64,000 nucleotides of DNA from positions 106,603,892 through 106,667,891 of the forward strand of contig OZ020267.1 of NCBI GenBank assembly GCA_963971225.1, given 5' to 3'. Under the pieces are notes generated by a model. That model did no database searches. It was not told the DNA's origin and was given only the letters and a program-made list of their open reading frames with translations. Numbering within the stretch: position 1 is the first letter of the stretch; each line of letters starts with the position of its first letter. Of this stretch, positions 34,280-46,090 are shown piece by piece. The DNA is from Melieria omissa (Eukaryota > Arthropoda > Insecta > Diptera > Ulidiidae). The position numbers were made by a program, and so were the translations under genes.

Positions 34280-35145
34280 TGGAGAAATGTATTTGCTCCT
34301 TCCGCCTGCCTGACCATTGTAGAGTCTTTCAGGCAGAAATAATGGCCATTTACCAGGCCTCAATCTGGCTCATCCGCGAGAACGCGCTTGAAACAGATGT
34401 CCATATATATTCAGATAGTCAGGCAGCCATTAAGTCGCTCGCCGGAGCGACCACTTCATCCAGACTGGTCCTTGACTGCCGAAAACCCTTGAACAGCCTA
34501 GCTAGGCGCTATAACGTCTCAATACTATGGGTGCCAAGGCACAGAGGCATTGTAGGCAACTGCGAAGCGGACGAACTAGTCAGAGCAGGCACATTGCTCG
34601 CTGAGGCCTCGTCCTTTCTCCCAGTGGGAGCTCCTATTGCATCGATTAAATTGATGCACAGACAATTATACCAAAGAGTAACAAATGAACTGTGGTCTGA
34701 GGAACAGACTTGCAGTATCTCTTGATTAACCTGGCCTTCCTATAACATGAAACGGACTAACAAGCTGATTAACCTTAGCCGTCACTCAATAAGCACAACG
34801 GTCTCGGTAGCATGCGGAGAGACTGGGACTGCAATCCAACGACTACTGTCGAGAAAGCGGGTCTGAGGAGGAGGAGGAGGGCATTCTCCACCTGTTGTGT
34901 CAGTGTCCTTCATTAGCCAGAAAAATACTTATTAAGTCTCTCGGCTCATTTTTCTTTACCAGTCTAACCGAGCTATCGCCTCTGAGTATCAGAGATATAG
35001 CCAGGTTCATAAAGGAATATTCTTGGTTCTCAGCGCTGTAAGGGGGAGTCGCGCCATCCACTGTGGTATCACAATGAGCCATAAGTTGTGCTTAAGTGAG
35101 CTTCTCACATAGGAGGCTGCCACTCCAACCTAACCTAACTTATTG
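34280..35145 (+). mobile_element. Non-LTR retrotransposon 3' end (RNase H type)
   Basis: 5'-truncated LINE on the + strand with RNase H, a C-terminal zinc knuckle and a 3' UTR. The end reads CCTAACCTAACT at ~35136-35147, preceded by GTGGTATCACAATGAGCC (35063-35080). The tail matches the inverted copy starting at 35175 and the tails at 27481 and 49543. Confidence 0.8.
34291..35041 (+). pseudogene. LINE ORF2 C-terminal part: RNase H and zinc knuckle, frameshifted
   Basis: The frame from 34291 reads CSFRLPDHCRVFQAEIMAIY, IYSDSQAAIKSL and WVPRHRGIVGNCEADELV, giving three of the RNase H acidic positions; the first (TDGS) lies upstream and is lost. The frame stops at 34725. In other frames ~34845-35041 gives DYCRESGSEEEEEGILHLL, then CQCPSLARKI, the zinc knuckle, and ends ISDIARFIKEYSWFSAL before a stop. 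At least one shift separates the two parts. Confidence 0.8.
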
Positions 35146-35174
35146 TTTATTGTGTTCGTTGCTGCTTTTTTAAA

Positions 35175-35570
35175 CTTTATTAGGTAGGCTGCCCCAAGTG
35201 GGAGCTCACTTAGGCCATAAAGTCTCATTGTGATCATACAACATAAACTTAGAACTCAAGTCCTCTCACTGTTTGCATTAGTTCGAGCTTTTAACGAAGT
35301 CTAATAGTCAAAGAAAAAGTTGCCCATGTGAGTCTTTCTTCACCTAAATAATGCTGAACAAGAACACTCACTGAATCAGTTTGAACTTCTTATGAATCCT
35401 AGTGGACTATGAAAGGTCCTAACGGCTAGATCCTCTAGATTGTTGAAGAAAAATTTACCCAGAAAAGTCTTCCTGCTAGATAACGCAACACTAACGCTTA
35501 GGGGAAAGGTGAAGTGCGTTCTCTTTCTCTTCTTTGTTCATACAGCTTCTACAGAGGTCTTTGGCAAGCA
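35175..35570 (-). mobile_element. LINE 3' remnant, tail-to-tail with the preceding copy
   Basis: 35180-35240 is an inverted, diverged copy of the 3' UTR at 35055-35125 (AGCTCACTTAGGCCATAA; CTCATTGTGATCA). Minus-strand translation of ~35410-35560 gives CRSCMNKEEKENALHL and RKTFLGKFFFNNLEDLAVRT, a zinc-knuckle-type C-terminus with the last cysteines lost. Frame breaks are present. Confidence 0.6.
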
Positions 35571-35774
35571 ATCGCATACTTTATGCGTATTTGAGAATTA
35601 AACAGTGATCCATTTGAACACCAATCATGGTCTCTTTTTAGTGAGAGAAGTTCTCTAGATTTAGTTTAACTGTTCATTTACAGTGAAGTCAAAAGAAGAA
35701 TTTTTCACCTCACATTGGTAAAATATTATAGCTTTCTGCTTGTTACAGATGCGTTAGAAAACTTTCTTACTTAA

Positions 35775-36505
35775 GGGGACAGTCCCCTCAAGCGTCCGAG
35801 AAAAAAGCGTTTTTTCCTGATTTTTTTTCTTACAGAAAGAAAGATCGGAGAACTAAGAAGAAGAAATAAGAACTTTGGGATATGTTTTAGTCATACTTTC
35901 AACTTTATTCACAAAAAAAATTCCATCTGGGAAATTCTAAATGACTGAGTTTTTCACGTTTTCCGGCAGTGTTTCGGCACGGTCGGAGTCCATTTGCGGG
36001 AACGATAGCAGCCGTTGTTTTCAACTAAAATCAAAAATTTTTTTTTTGTTTTCTTCGTCAGACTTATTTGTTCTACGTGAACTACGGAAATTCCAAAAAT
36101 CCAAAATTTAGAGGAAAAATTATGAGTTAAAAAAAAGTGACTTTTTTTACATTTATTTGTTAATAAAAAAGGTATTAAAAATCGGAATTTTTCAAAATCC
36201 GTAGTTCGCATAGAGTAGTTTTTCATACTGAATAAAATAAATTTTAGTTTAAGAAAATCTGTTGATAACTTTTATAGTTAGCTTTCCCGCAAATTGTGAA
36301 AACATGGTTTTGAGAAAACGCACTTTAAATTTCGCAATGTAGGCACCAGGCACCGTGCGCGACCGACTGAATTTTCGTGCAACTCCTGAAATACTTCGAA
36401 TTTGGAGCTAAAGCTTTACATACATAATCTTAAATAGATGACCAATCGATTAAGCAAAAAAAAAAAAAAAACGATTTTTTGAGACCTCTTGAGAGGACTG
36501 TCCCC
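35775..36505. mobile_element. 731-bp Kolobok-like element (TTAA, GGGGACAGTCC ends)
   Basis: Flanked by TTAA (35771-35774, 36506-36509) with inverted ends GGGGACAGTCCCCTCAAG (left) and GGGGACAGTCCTCTCAAG (right): 17 of 18 match. TTAA duplications with RRGG-type tips are described for the Kolobok superfamily; piggyBac is the alternative, but its tips usually begin CCC or CCY. No transposase is recognisable; the minus frame 35954-36226 is unidentified. Confidence 0.65.
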
Positions 36506-36539
36506 TTAACTGACCATAATAACCCTTTATCGGGTTACA

Positions 36540-36730
36540 GCCTGACGCAAAAGTCTCCTCTTTGAACGCGCATTCTCCAGTTGGTTACACCAAGAGATGA
36601 TAAGACGCCTTCAAATTGGCTCTTCCACCAGAGACGAATCTATTTGCTGTGGAACTCCAACTACCGCATAGAACACCTTTTTCGCCGGACCTTCATTGTC
36701 CAATCGACAGACATAGCCAAGCTATCGTAA
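36540..36730 (-). mobile_element. LINE ORF2 C-terminal scrap
   Basis: Minus-strand reading gives LGYVCRLDNEGPAKKVFY, then AVVGVPQQIDSSLVEEPI, a stop and RRLIISWCNQLENARSKR. This follows the LGHVxRM...KKVF...W...A pattern at the C-terminus of several LINE ORF2 proteins. Short and with a stop, so dead; the clade is unclear. Confidence 0.45.
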
Positions 36731-37266
36731 GAATAGGATAGCAACAAAGTGATAAATGCCTGACTAACTATTAATTGTGAGGTTACAAATGCGTCACTGA
36801 TCATTAATTGTCAGCTGACAAATGCTTGAATGAAAACCAATTGTCCGAGTAGCGTCAAAATTAATCTGTTAAACTGTAAAACTGATTTATATTAATCGTA
36901 TATCTCATTCAAATGCTTAAACTATGTTTTATCTTTGTTTATATGATTTTAAAAATAAGATAAATGAGTTTATTTGAGAACTAATTAGTTCAATTTGTAT
37001 GAAATGTCATTGCCTTTTTGAAAAAATTTTTTTTCTAAAGCATCAGAAATTCAATAAATGCCATAAATATTTGAGCAATAACACATAATTTAAACACATA
37101 ATTTAAAAATAAATAAATTTTGCAAATATTTTGAAAAGCTAAGAAATTTTTAAAACAACATTAAAAAAGCACTTATATGAACTCTCCGTCCTACAAATTT
37201 CATTCTCTCTCGTCATATTTGCGCTCTTCAGATTGCTGGCTATAGACACGTGCTAACACACAGAGA

Positions 37267-37425
37267 CAGTGGCGTAAGCACACCCACATTTTGTGGGGGA
37301 AGGAGAGAATTTGGCTTACAACTTTTGAATCCAATACTATTTAAAACCATATTTTTCACCAGCAATTTTTGTATTTGGGGGCGGGCAGTTTTAACCCCCA
37401 AAACCCTCCCTTGTGTGCGCCACTG
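37267..37425. mobile_element. 159-bp hAT-type MITE
   Basis: Ends CAGTGGCGTAAGCACAC and, inverted, CAGTGGCGCACACAAGGG. CAGTGGCG tips are typical of hAT elements. Flanking 8-mers CACAGAGA and CAAACACA are similar but lie in CA-rich DNA, so the duplication is weak evidence. Text resembling its right half (GGGGCGG...AACCCCCAACCCT) also occurs at ~27403-27448. Confidence 0.6.
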
Positions 37426-40400
37426 CAAACACACACACTTCTCTCCCGCTCTCATTTCATATTGCATTCTCCATCTCTTCTTTTTCTTTTCCCTTTCTCT
37501 TTCACCTTAAAGTTGATCTAATTTTCTACTTCACAAAATTTCAAGCAAATTACATTTTTAATTCACACTTTCGGCCGCTGCTTATTTGTTGTAGTTTGTT
37601 TAATTGCTTAATTTGCTCGACATTAAAAAAAGTCTCAAAATATGTTAACGAAAAATTGCTAAAAATAACTTTGGCAACGAAATGGGCTGCCTGCAATTTT
37701 TTCTTAAATATTTTAATTGCCACTTTTTCTTGCTCGAAAGATTGCAATACATTTTTTTTTACTCGTAGGAAACGTTCTCCTCCCTAGATGTGCCCATTGC
37801 TAAAGACTGAAATTGTTGCACAGATCTCGTCACATTTTGTTTTATTTCATCCTGTTTTCATGCTGTTGCTGACTTTTTTCTTTTCTGCTGCTTTACTTCT
37901 GCTGTTTGATTCCATTTTTCTCCCTGTTTTTGCTGGTTTTTTCTGCCTTTTCCCCCACAGCTGAGATTTTTTTCTTGCTCTCATGTGTTGTTGTTGTTGT
38001 GCCGCTTGGCACATATTTTCCGTTGACATTCTGATTTCGTTTCATTGATTCCGCCTTTTCATACGCCTCGTTGGGCATTTGCTTGCATGCGCGTGTGTAT
38101 GTGTTTGTGTGCTAATTTGATTTCTTGTCTCGCATCGCTCGGTGAGTTGGTAGCAGCCACTTTTTCAAATATTTTTGTAATGCTTCGAAATTCGTATAAA
38201 TAGTTTTTGCTTTCAATTTCTAAAAATATACAATTGACTATATTTGTTGTTCTTATTGCGACTGCATTGTGTGTGGGTGTGTTTGTGTCTTGGCATGTTT
38301 TTGCGCTTAGTAACGCTGACAACGCGTTCTGATGAATGAGCTGGCACACGAAACGTTTTGCATACAACAAAGAATTTAATTTTTCATAAATTCAAACATG
38401 TTTTGCTTTCAACATTGTTGTCAAACTTAAGGAAACGTCAATAAAAATGTGTTTAAAAATATTTGTTAAATTTTTGTATTTTCTTTCCTTTAAAAAATTT
38501 TTGCTTGAGTTTAAGAAAATTCACATTAAAATTGCATAAAACTCTGAGCCACAACGAAAATGGTTCTTATGCATGAAATGTGAAATTTTAATTAAGCTTA
38601 GCACAGTCTGTCTCGTTTTTACTCTTTGCTGGTTCTGGGATCATTCGCACACACACATTGAAACTAGCAGCAAAGTTAATGAAACATAAAAATTCCATTA
38701 GTAAAATTGCATAAAATTCAAAGCTCAGAGCAACACAAGCAGACGGAGTCACTGCAGGGCGAACGCCACAGCTGCAACGAGCAGTTTGTGCAACTGCAAG
38801 TTTCAGGCTCTTCCTAACCTTGGCGAGACGGCCTGGCAAAGATGGCGACAGGGTGCGCTGTTTGGACCGAAGGACATCATTACTTTGGCCTGTTGGCAGC
38901 TGGGTTTTTGGGGGGAAGTGGTGGCGGCCAGTGGCAATTTATTGCTCACTTTCCGCTCACCAAAAACGTTCAAGGATAATAGTTAGGAAGCAATAAATGT
39001 GAAAGAGTGCGCAAATTTGTAGCAGCAAAACATGCAGATACAAGAAAAAACGTTAAAAAGGATTCAAGTTGCATTCGTTGGCTGCGTTGTAAGCGTGGGC
39101 GCGTTGTATGTGAGAGGAAAGCAATGTTGTGCTTGTAGAGTAGCCCAATTTTGTGCATAACTAAACCGCAACCGCAGTGCAAATTTTCCCGTCTTGCTGC
39201 GCGCAATACAATAAAAGACGACAGGCGGCGAGAGTTGAGTGCAAACTGGCAAAAGTTTACGAACCAACGCCTACACTGGTGTTTGGCGCCGCTACTGCGG
39301 TTGTGGCCATTGCTGCAGGTCGTCTGGCAGCGCAGCGACTTGGGCGCCAGCTACCATGGCAACACCTGAAGTATACAAATTAGTTGCAAGGATAATGGCC
39401 AACAAGCTTAAAACGTGCTAAAAGCATTGTGTATCAAGGCGCGCAAGAAGCAACACTTCCCTCTACAATTTTGTGTAAAAATTAATAATAAAAAAATTTA
39501 AAAAAAAAAATAAAAAAAAAAATCTGTCGATTTGCTCATAAGTCAACACTGCATGCCGCTCGATCCGTTGCGTCCTTGCGCATGGAAATCCGTTCATCTC
39601 ACTGGCCAACCAACACCATACGGTCAGCCAACGTTCTCGACCGCGTATCCACTTAAGTGCAATGCCGTTCAAACTGTTATCAGTTTAATCAAATAATTGC
39701 ACAAGGAAGGACAATGCAGGCGCCTCAACCGACACACGCTGGTGCAGCAGACGTCAAGTGGGTGAAAAATTGCATCCGCTGCATGGCGCGACACCACACA
39801 ACAACACACCGAGAAAAGACAAAATTGGGTGACAAGAAAATAAATAAATGGTTAAAAAGAACGCAGCAGAGATGGGGGAAAAATGAAAAAAGAAACGGTT
39901 GGACGTCCTTATGGAGAGTCCGGGCAACAAGGACGCTTGTGCAATTTTCCACGAAGCTCTATGGTTAGCTTGGCAAGCGTCAAGGACATAGACAGGATGC
40001 GCTAAAGCTACGCGCTACCATTGTAAGCTGCACAACAAAAGTAAAATAGCAAAAAAAAAATGAAAATTGAAAATCAAAAAGCAAAGAGGAAAAGAGCATT
40101 GTGAGGGTAGTGCAGAGGAAAAGCGCAGAGAAAAGGGCACATTTTAAAAGTAGCGGAAATGCAATGAGGCAAAAGTTGCGTATAAATGGCGCTGCCAATG
40201 CTGTTGTGAACATCGTTGACTGCAAGGATGCGTTGCTTTACTTGTCTGTGTGTGTGTTTGTGGGTCCGTATGTCCACAAGACAAAAGCATCATCAACATC
40301 ACATACATAAGTACCAGAAGAAGAAGAACAAGAAGAAGCAATAAATGCTATCTGTCCATCTATGTGTGTCGCATGCGGAATCGTTGCAACTGACAGGCGG

Positions 40401-40690
40401 CTTAAGTGCGGCGTAAGTAAACGCGGCGCCTTCGCATTGTGGCCAACACAGCAGCAGCATCAGCGACAACAACAACAATAGCGTTGACATTAAACAGCCA
40501 CCGCATTGTCGGGCATGGGCGACGCTTGAACTGAACAGCAGCACAGCTAAGCGTTGCAACGCAGCATTGACGGCAGTAAGGCGACAAGAATGTAATCACA
40601 AATTACACGCACACACACAGACACACACACAAATATCTACGCAAAGCGAGATTGCTCGACTCGTACGCACACACACACATACACATACAT
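37426..40690. other. Non-coding, unique-looking stretch
   Basis: Contains T-rich (37430-38000) and A-rich (39990-40100) segments, GT/CA tracts, and a moderately G+C-rich block at 38720-40000 with frames open on both strands. No domain or splice pattern stands out. Confidence 0.45.
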
Positions 40691-40770
40691 ATCGTCGCCT
40701 CAGAAAACAAATGTCGTATGTCTTACTAGGCTCAATGGAACATACGACATTCGTTTTCTGAGGCGACAAT
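40691..40770 (-). other. 80-nt near-perfect hairpin, fully pairable on the minus strand
   Basis: Two 30-nt arms (40691-40720 and 40741-40770) are inverted copies with two differences, around a 20-nt loop. In a minus-strand transcript both differences become G-U wobbles, so the stem pairs end to end; in a plus-strand transcript they are C-A and A-C mismatches. Candidate miRNA or siRNA precursor; a tiny foldback MITE is the alternative. No target duplication is clear. Confidence 0.5.
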
Positions 40771-41109
40771 ATGCACATTGCATGCAGCCTGTTCGCTGCA
40801 ATGTAATTACGTTTGTGCAATTTTTTTGTTGTTGTTGCTGGTTGCCGTTCAGTCTGGCCATTTGCTTGCTTAATTTGCTCTGGTCGCAAGAGCCATTTGG
40901 CTTTGACTTGGTTGCGTTCAATGCGTAAATTGAGGTTAGATTTGAAGTGAAATGTTGCTTCTTGCTTGGCACTCTTCAATTTTAATTGTTATAATGTGTT
41001 GTGAAATTGTTGAAATGACAATATGGTGAAATGTTTGACAACTAACAATCATATTGTTTGAAATAAACAACATTGGAAATATCTAAAAAATCGTTTAAAA
41101 ATATTTGTA

Positions 41110-41545
41110 AAATTTTTAACACTTGAATATAAGAAATATTCAACAATTAACAATCATCAATTAACATCAACAAGCATCAAAAACCAATAAAATTTTCAAC
41201 AAATAATTAGAATTATCAACATCACAAATATCTACAACATTTTCTAACATTTGAATATAAGAAACATGCAACAATTAACAATCATCACAGCATCAAAAAC
41301 CAATCAAATTTTTAACAAACAATTAGAATTATCAACATTACAAATATCTACAACATTTTCTAACATTTGAATATAAGAAACATGGAACAATTAACAATCA
41401 TCACAGCATCAAAAACCAATCAAATTTTCAATAAACAATTAAATTATCAACATCACAAATATCTACAAAATTTTCTAACATTTGAAAACAAGAATGTTTC
41501 TTATATCAATTAACAATCATCACAGCATCAAACCGAAATCAAATT
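41110..41545. repeat. ~116-bp tandem repeat, four units
   Basis: Units begin near 41117, 41246, 41362 and 41477 with AACATTTGAATATAAGAAAC-like text and contain ACAATTAACAATCATCACAG, CATCAAAAACCAATC and AATATCTACAACATTTTCT. The first unit is longer, with an extra ATCAACAAGCATC piece; the last is degraded. Confidence 0.85.
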
Positions 41546-43100
41546 TTCAACAAATTCAAACGATTTATGACTTTTAAATCTGTCATTGTGTTGACTTTAA
41601 TATGCAGCAACGTATCCCATTATTACTTAATTTCAATGAGCTTTTACAAATTCATTTCCATCTCTTCATATCGTTAGGCAACTTTTAGTCCTTGATGATC
41701 GTTTGCAGCAAATTTCACAAAACACAATGACATTGTGTGGACTTTGCCCAAAATTCCACTCAACTAAATTACAAACTACAATTGTCATCTGCCACTCGAC
41801 AGTGCTTTTGTTCTGTTCTATCACACACACACAGAGACAGTCAAACACATACGTGTACTACATGTTCTACTCACAAATTTTGTTGTTATCCTTTTTGCCA
41901 TTTGCCCGAGTAAAGGATTAATTCGTAAGCAGTCAGCCAGCCAACCAGCCAGTCAACGAAGACAATAGTAAGAAAAAAACCCCAACTTTACAGAAAACTT
42001 GTCATGCAAATATTTTCATAGACTTGCACACGTATTTTCTATCCTTTTCTATCTTCGTTACGCCTGCAATGCCAACCGAAAAGTCCAAACAGCCTGGAAG
42101 TTGACAAAACTTTGGCTTGACAAATTTAAGTGTATTAAAATTTAGGAAATTGTTGAAGGGATTTTTCACACATCCAAAAAAAAAAGTAATAATAATAAAG
42201 CTGAAAGGACAACGATTGGGTCACTGTGTACGACGCATTTAAGAGACTTAAAGGATAATGTTGGCAAATTGCATGGCCATAGAAAATCAAATGTGAAACC
42301 TTAAATATTCGGCACGTGGTGAGCAGGAAATTTTCACACCATATAAAATGTATAAATTTTTCTAGTACAACAAAAACAAAAGATGAAATAAAAATGAATG
42401 AAGAATGAAGAATGTTGTGTATATGAAATATGTAAGCACACACACATGTACACATGTATGCGTACATGTGTTCGTACATGGCAATCTAAATTGTGCCAAA
42501 AGCAAATCAATTAAATTAATGCAAGTTTTGAACCACAACAACAACAACAATGAACACATAAGCACAATTATTGTGTGTAATTGTATTTATGCGCTTTGAC
42601 TAGATCGCGCATATGTTTGCTTGTATAAGTATGTGTATGGCTTAAGTATCTGTCTGTGTGTGTGTGTGTGTGTGTGCTTGCGTATGTTTGAAGGCAATAA
42701 ATAATTAAATTAAAATCCCTAAAGGCGCTGTTACAACATGTTATGCTGCGCTCTAACATCAACTACAACAACAACAACAATTCTCTTTTGCTAAAATATT
42801 GCTCACCTCAACGTCAGCAACAACAACTACTACTAAAATGCCTGTGAATCTTTCTCGTCGTTGTCTATTCGCCTTCAACTCATATTCGCACAGCAGCTGC
42901 TCTTTCCGGCTTGTCATGCGAATTGCTGATAATAAATGTACGTTGATGTAATATGGAATGTGCTTTCTGACACACTCAAAGTAAAAAAGAATTATAATTA
43001 AAAAAAAAAAATTCTTTAATCCTTTTTTTTCGTGTCGGAACGATCAATGGACAATTATACGTCCATTGTACTACGACTTGTTGTTCCCTGTTAATATGCT
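41546..43100. other. Non-coding stretch
   Basis: Contains a (GT)n tract at 42655-42676 and short ACATGTGTAC-type repeats near 42440-42480. At 43044-43066 a small hairpin, ATGGACAATTATACGTCCAT, recalls the hairpin near the left end of the MITE at 22038. No gene seen. Confidence 0.5.
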
Positions 43101-43106
43101 TTAAAT

Positions 43107-43400
43107 CTACCCGATTTCCGAAGAAACCTTGATACATCCTGGGGAGCCAAAGTGGTCGCTTCTTAGCACATCAGTGCCAAACGTCTCAAACCTGATACGA
43201 GCGAACGCGGGGCAGAGACACAGGAAGTGTTCCGCCGTCTCAACGGGTTCCCGACAGGCAGGACACAGGGCACTGTCAGATATGCCTGCCATCATTAATC
43301 CTTAAGCGACCTTCAATAGGCAGCCCTTGACAGCAAGTTTCCCAAAGACTCGAGGTCTTAGCATGTCCGGCATCTTGAATTCCAGTAGCTCCCCCCCCAT
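43107..43400 (-). mobile_element. LINE zinc-knuckle remnant, another family
   Basis: Minus frame 43107-43295 gives ISDSALCPACREPVETAEHF, then LCLCPAFARIRFETFG: the CxxC...HFxCxC knuckle typical of the C-terminus of RNase H LINEs, here intact. Upstream, a different frame (to ~43400) gives ETCCQGLPIEGRLRIN, so a frameshift separates them. The CPACREP sequence differs from the families at 4840 and 34291. Confidence 0.7.
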
Positions 43401-43455
43401 AAGTCACCAAACTTGAATACATCTCATCTCGATCTCTAATCATTATGAGTACTTT

Positions 43456-43622
43456 GCCTAAAAGTATGCAAGCACCATTTTCCCTCATAACACTTCATAT
43501 TAACCTCAACTTTGTGGTATTTCATAGACATTCTAATTTGCCTAAAAGTATGCAAGCACTATTTTTCCTCATAACATTTCATATTAACTTCAAATTTGTG
43601 GTATTTCATCAACAGTCTATTT
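43456..43622. repeat. 84-bp tandem duplication
   Basis: Two copies starting GCCTAAAAGTATGCAAGCAC at ~43456 and 43540, continuing CCTCATAACA and TTTGTGGTATTTCAT, with a few substitutions. Confidence 0.9.
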
Positions 43623-44490
43623 TTATTAGTTTTCTTCTTTTTTATTTGCGTTTTTGACTCGAATTCTCCATTAAGAGTTTTCGAGTGTCCCAATTTAAAT
43701 GTACATATATACATACACTAAATAAATATATGTATACACTAAACATAATCTGAAATGAAACTAAAAAATTCATCAAAAGTCATTTTACGAATGCCGCCGC
43801 AGGGACAAATAAAATTTTGTCAAACGCACACAGAATTCCCAGCCCTGGGGACATTTTGACGACTTTGACCACATTCTTTCACAACATCACCAAACTGCAA
43901 TAACAACAACAGTCCGCCAGCCGCCACAGCAACAGCAGGAGCCAAAACAGAAATGGCAGCAACATATGTTGTTGCGGTTATTTATGATAGACAAGCGTTT
44001 GACTAGGAGGTTGAGTGCTGCAAACAGGTCCTCGGAGATAATGGCAGCGAACGGACTGAGGCGGTGGACTACTTGCAGAAATGGTGGGCGAAGGTGCACT
44101 TTGTATGTGTGTGTGTGTGTTTACCAGCAGGAGGCGCCTGTCAAGAGCAGCAACAAAAATTAAATAAATAAAAACAAGGAAGTCAGTAAGCCAAGAAAGT
44201 AAGGAAGGAAGGAAGCGAGCAGCGACTGACGGAAGGTCAAAAGGGAAGCTATATAAAATTTGCTCAACTGTTGCGGGCCATAGAGCGGTGGCGGTGGTGC
44301 GAGGAGAGACGCGTAGGAGCAAAATGCTGTTGGCAAAATTTCAAACTGATGACAGCGCAGTTTTTTGGAAGTGTTCTTTTTTTTAATATTTTCGTCAGTT
44401 TAGTAAATCAGAGAGCGGAAGGAGGGCCGCAGTCAATGTTTTTTGCACTTTTGAGTTTTCTGTGGGTGAGACTGTTTGTAGTAGTAGCAA
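43623..44490. other. Non-coding stretch
   Basis: Unique-looking DNA with a GT tract (44106-44121) and AAGGAAGGAAGG around 44200. Frames on both strands overlap and none has a recognisable domain. Confidence 0.5.
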
Positions 44491-44935
44491 CGTGTGGCAA
44501 ATTAAAAAAGAAAAAGTTAACTTTAAAAATTAAAAAAAAAAAATTTAAATTTAAAAATTAAAAAAAAAAATTTAGATTTAAAAATTAAAAAAAAATTTAA
44601 ATTTTAAAATTAAAAAAAAAAAATTAAAAAATAAAAAATTAAAAAATAAAAAATTAAAAAATAAAAAATTAAAAAAATAATTAAAAATTGAAAAATAATT
44701 AAAATTAAAATTGAAAGATAAAAAATTAAAAAATAATTAAAAATTGAAAAATAAAAAATTTAAAAAATAATTAAAAATTGAAAAATAAAAAATTAAAAAA
44801 TAAAAAATTAAAAAAATAATTAAAAAATTAAAAATTAAAAAAAAATTAAAAAAAAAATTAAAAAAAAAAATTTTTTAAATTAAAAAAAAATTAAAAAAAA
44901 ATAAAAAACAAATAATAACAATAATAAATAATACT
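44491..44935 (+). repeat. A-rich low-complexity tract, TTAAAAA-type
   Basis: About 445 bp of AAAAATTAAAAAATAAAAAA-type sequence, almost free of G and C on the + strand. Locally periodic (~11 bp, then ~17 bp with TTGAAAAATAA). No coding capacity. Confidence 0.9.
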
Positions 44936-45149
44936 TCGTTTTACAAAATTTGAATATTTGTTATAATTTTTTCAATTTATTGTTTTCGTAATATTTTCCT
45001 ATTTTAAATTTAATATGTTTTTTACTTTTCAATATTTTCTTAATTGCTTGTAAATTTTTTTTTTTAAATATTTATAAATATTTCCTGTTTTTTTAATATA
45101 TCTATAACATTATTTTTAGTTTTTTTTATCATCTTTTGTTATAGGTTAG

Positions 45150-46090
45150 GTAAGGTTAAAGAAGGGGAGTGTGCATTTTTCACTTCCACTCGGAGGCCCT
45201 ATTGGGCTCATTGTGATTCCCTTCATTTTTAATATACCGGTGCCTTTCCCTATCTGTTCGGTTCCATGTAGATCCAGACAGGATCTTTTGGGAACCATTT
45301 GGTCTTTGCGAGGAAGTTGTGTAGATCTGGGATCTGTGCATCCGCTATCTACACAAGTTCATCGAAGAACCTTGCCCAAGGGTTTGGAGCCGTCGGTTCT
45401 GTGGTGATGGACAGTGGCAAAGCAGGTGCTCGACCGATTCCATTGCCAGTTCGTCCACATGTTCGTTCCCTTCGATATTGCTATGTCCGGGAACCCAACA
45501 CAGACTTACCCTGCAGTGCCTTATACTGACCAGTGCGCTTCGGCAGTCCAGCACTACCTTCGACTTGACCACAGCAGATTCAATTGATTTAAAAGCAGCT
45601 TGGCTGTCCGCACAAATGACGGCCTCATTGAGTGTGGAGTTTTTGATATGCTCGGCAAAAACCTCTGATTAAAAAACGCTGCAGTAGTCCGGCAGACTGT
45701 ATGACCAGTGGACCTGCTGCGTTCTACAATAAACACCGGCACCAGTTCCCTCCTCTGTCTTCGAGCCCTCCGTAAAGTAGACCGCTGACGCATCATTAAC
45801 TTCGGGCTCTTGCCAGTAATACTCGATGGGTATCTTCCAGTCGAAGTCGTTTCGCTTTACCAGGTAATCTGGCCTTGTCAAGAAGGCCTTGTGTGGTATC
45901 GCTAATTGCAAGGGCGTTCAGAACGTTCAGAGTGTCCATGAGTGGCCTGATTCAGCTGATTAGACTCCCTCAGTTTGAGGATTGTCTTTGCTGCACTTGC
46001 CTTAATGAACAGTTCCACCGGAGAAATACATCCAAGGCCATCCGCGGAGCGCTTTTCGCTGCACCTGTGATTCCCAAGTCTTTGAACTTT
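45150..46090 (-). mobile_element. Non-LTR retrotransposon 3' part, frameshifted and deleted
   Basis: On the minus strand, from ~46090 the post-RT linker (ITGAAKSAPRMALDVFL; ETTSTGRYPSS) leads into RNase H and the C-terminus, and then a 3' UTR ends at 45150 with TAACCTTACCTAACC. The near-end phrase CACAATGAGCCCAATAGGG resembles the tails at 35070 and 49600. Several frameshifts and an internal deletion are visible. Confidence 0.75.
45320..45911 (-). pseudogene. LINE RNase H pseudogene with fused zinc knuckle
   Basis: Frames in order: 45911-45669 with YFTEGSKTEEGTGAGVY (the first catalytic Asp replaced by Glu), then pieces reading VFAEHIKNSTL and ICADSQAAFKSI, then 45572-45345 with VVLDCRSALVSI and WVPGHSNIEGNEHVDELAME. 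Directly after DELAMES the text becomes VEHLLCHCPSPQNRR, the zinc knuckle, so the ~100 residues normally between RNase H and the knuckle are deleted. Confidence 0.75.
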
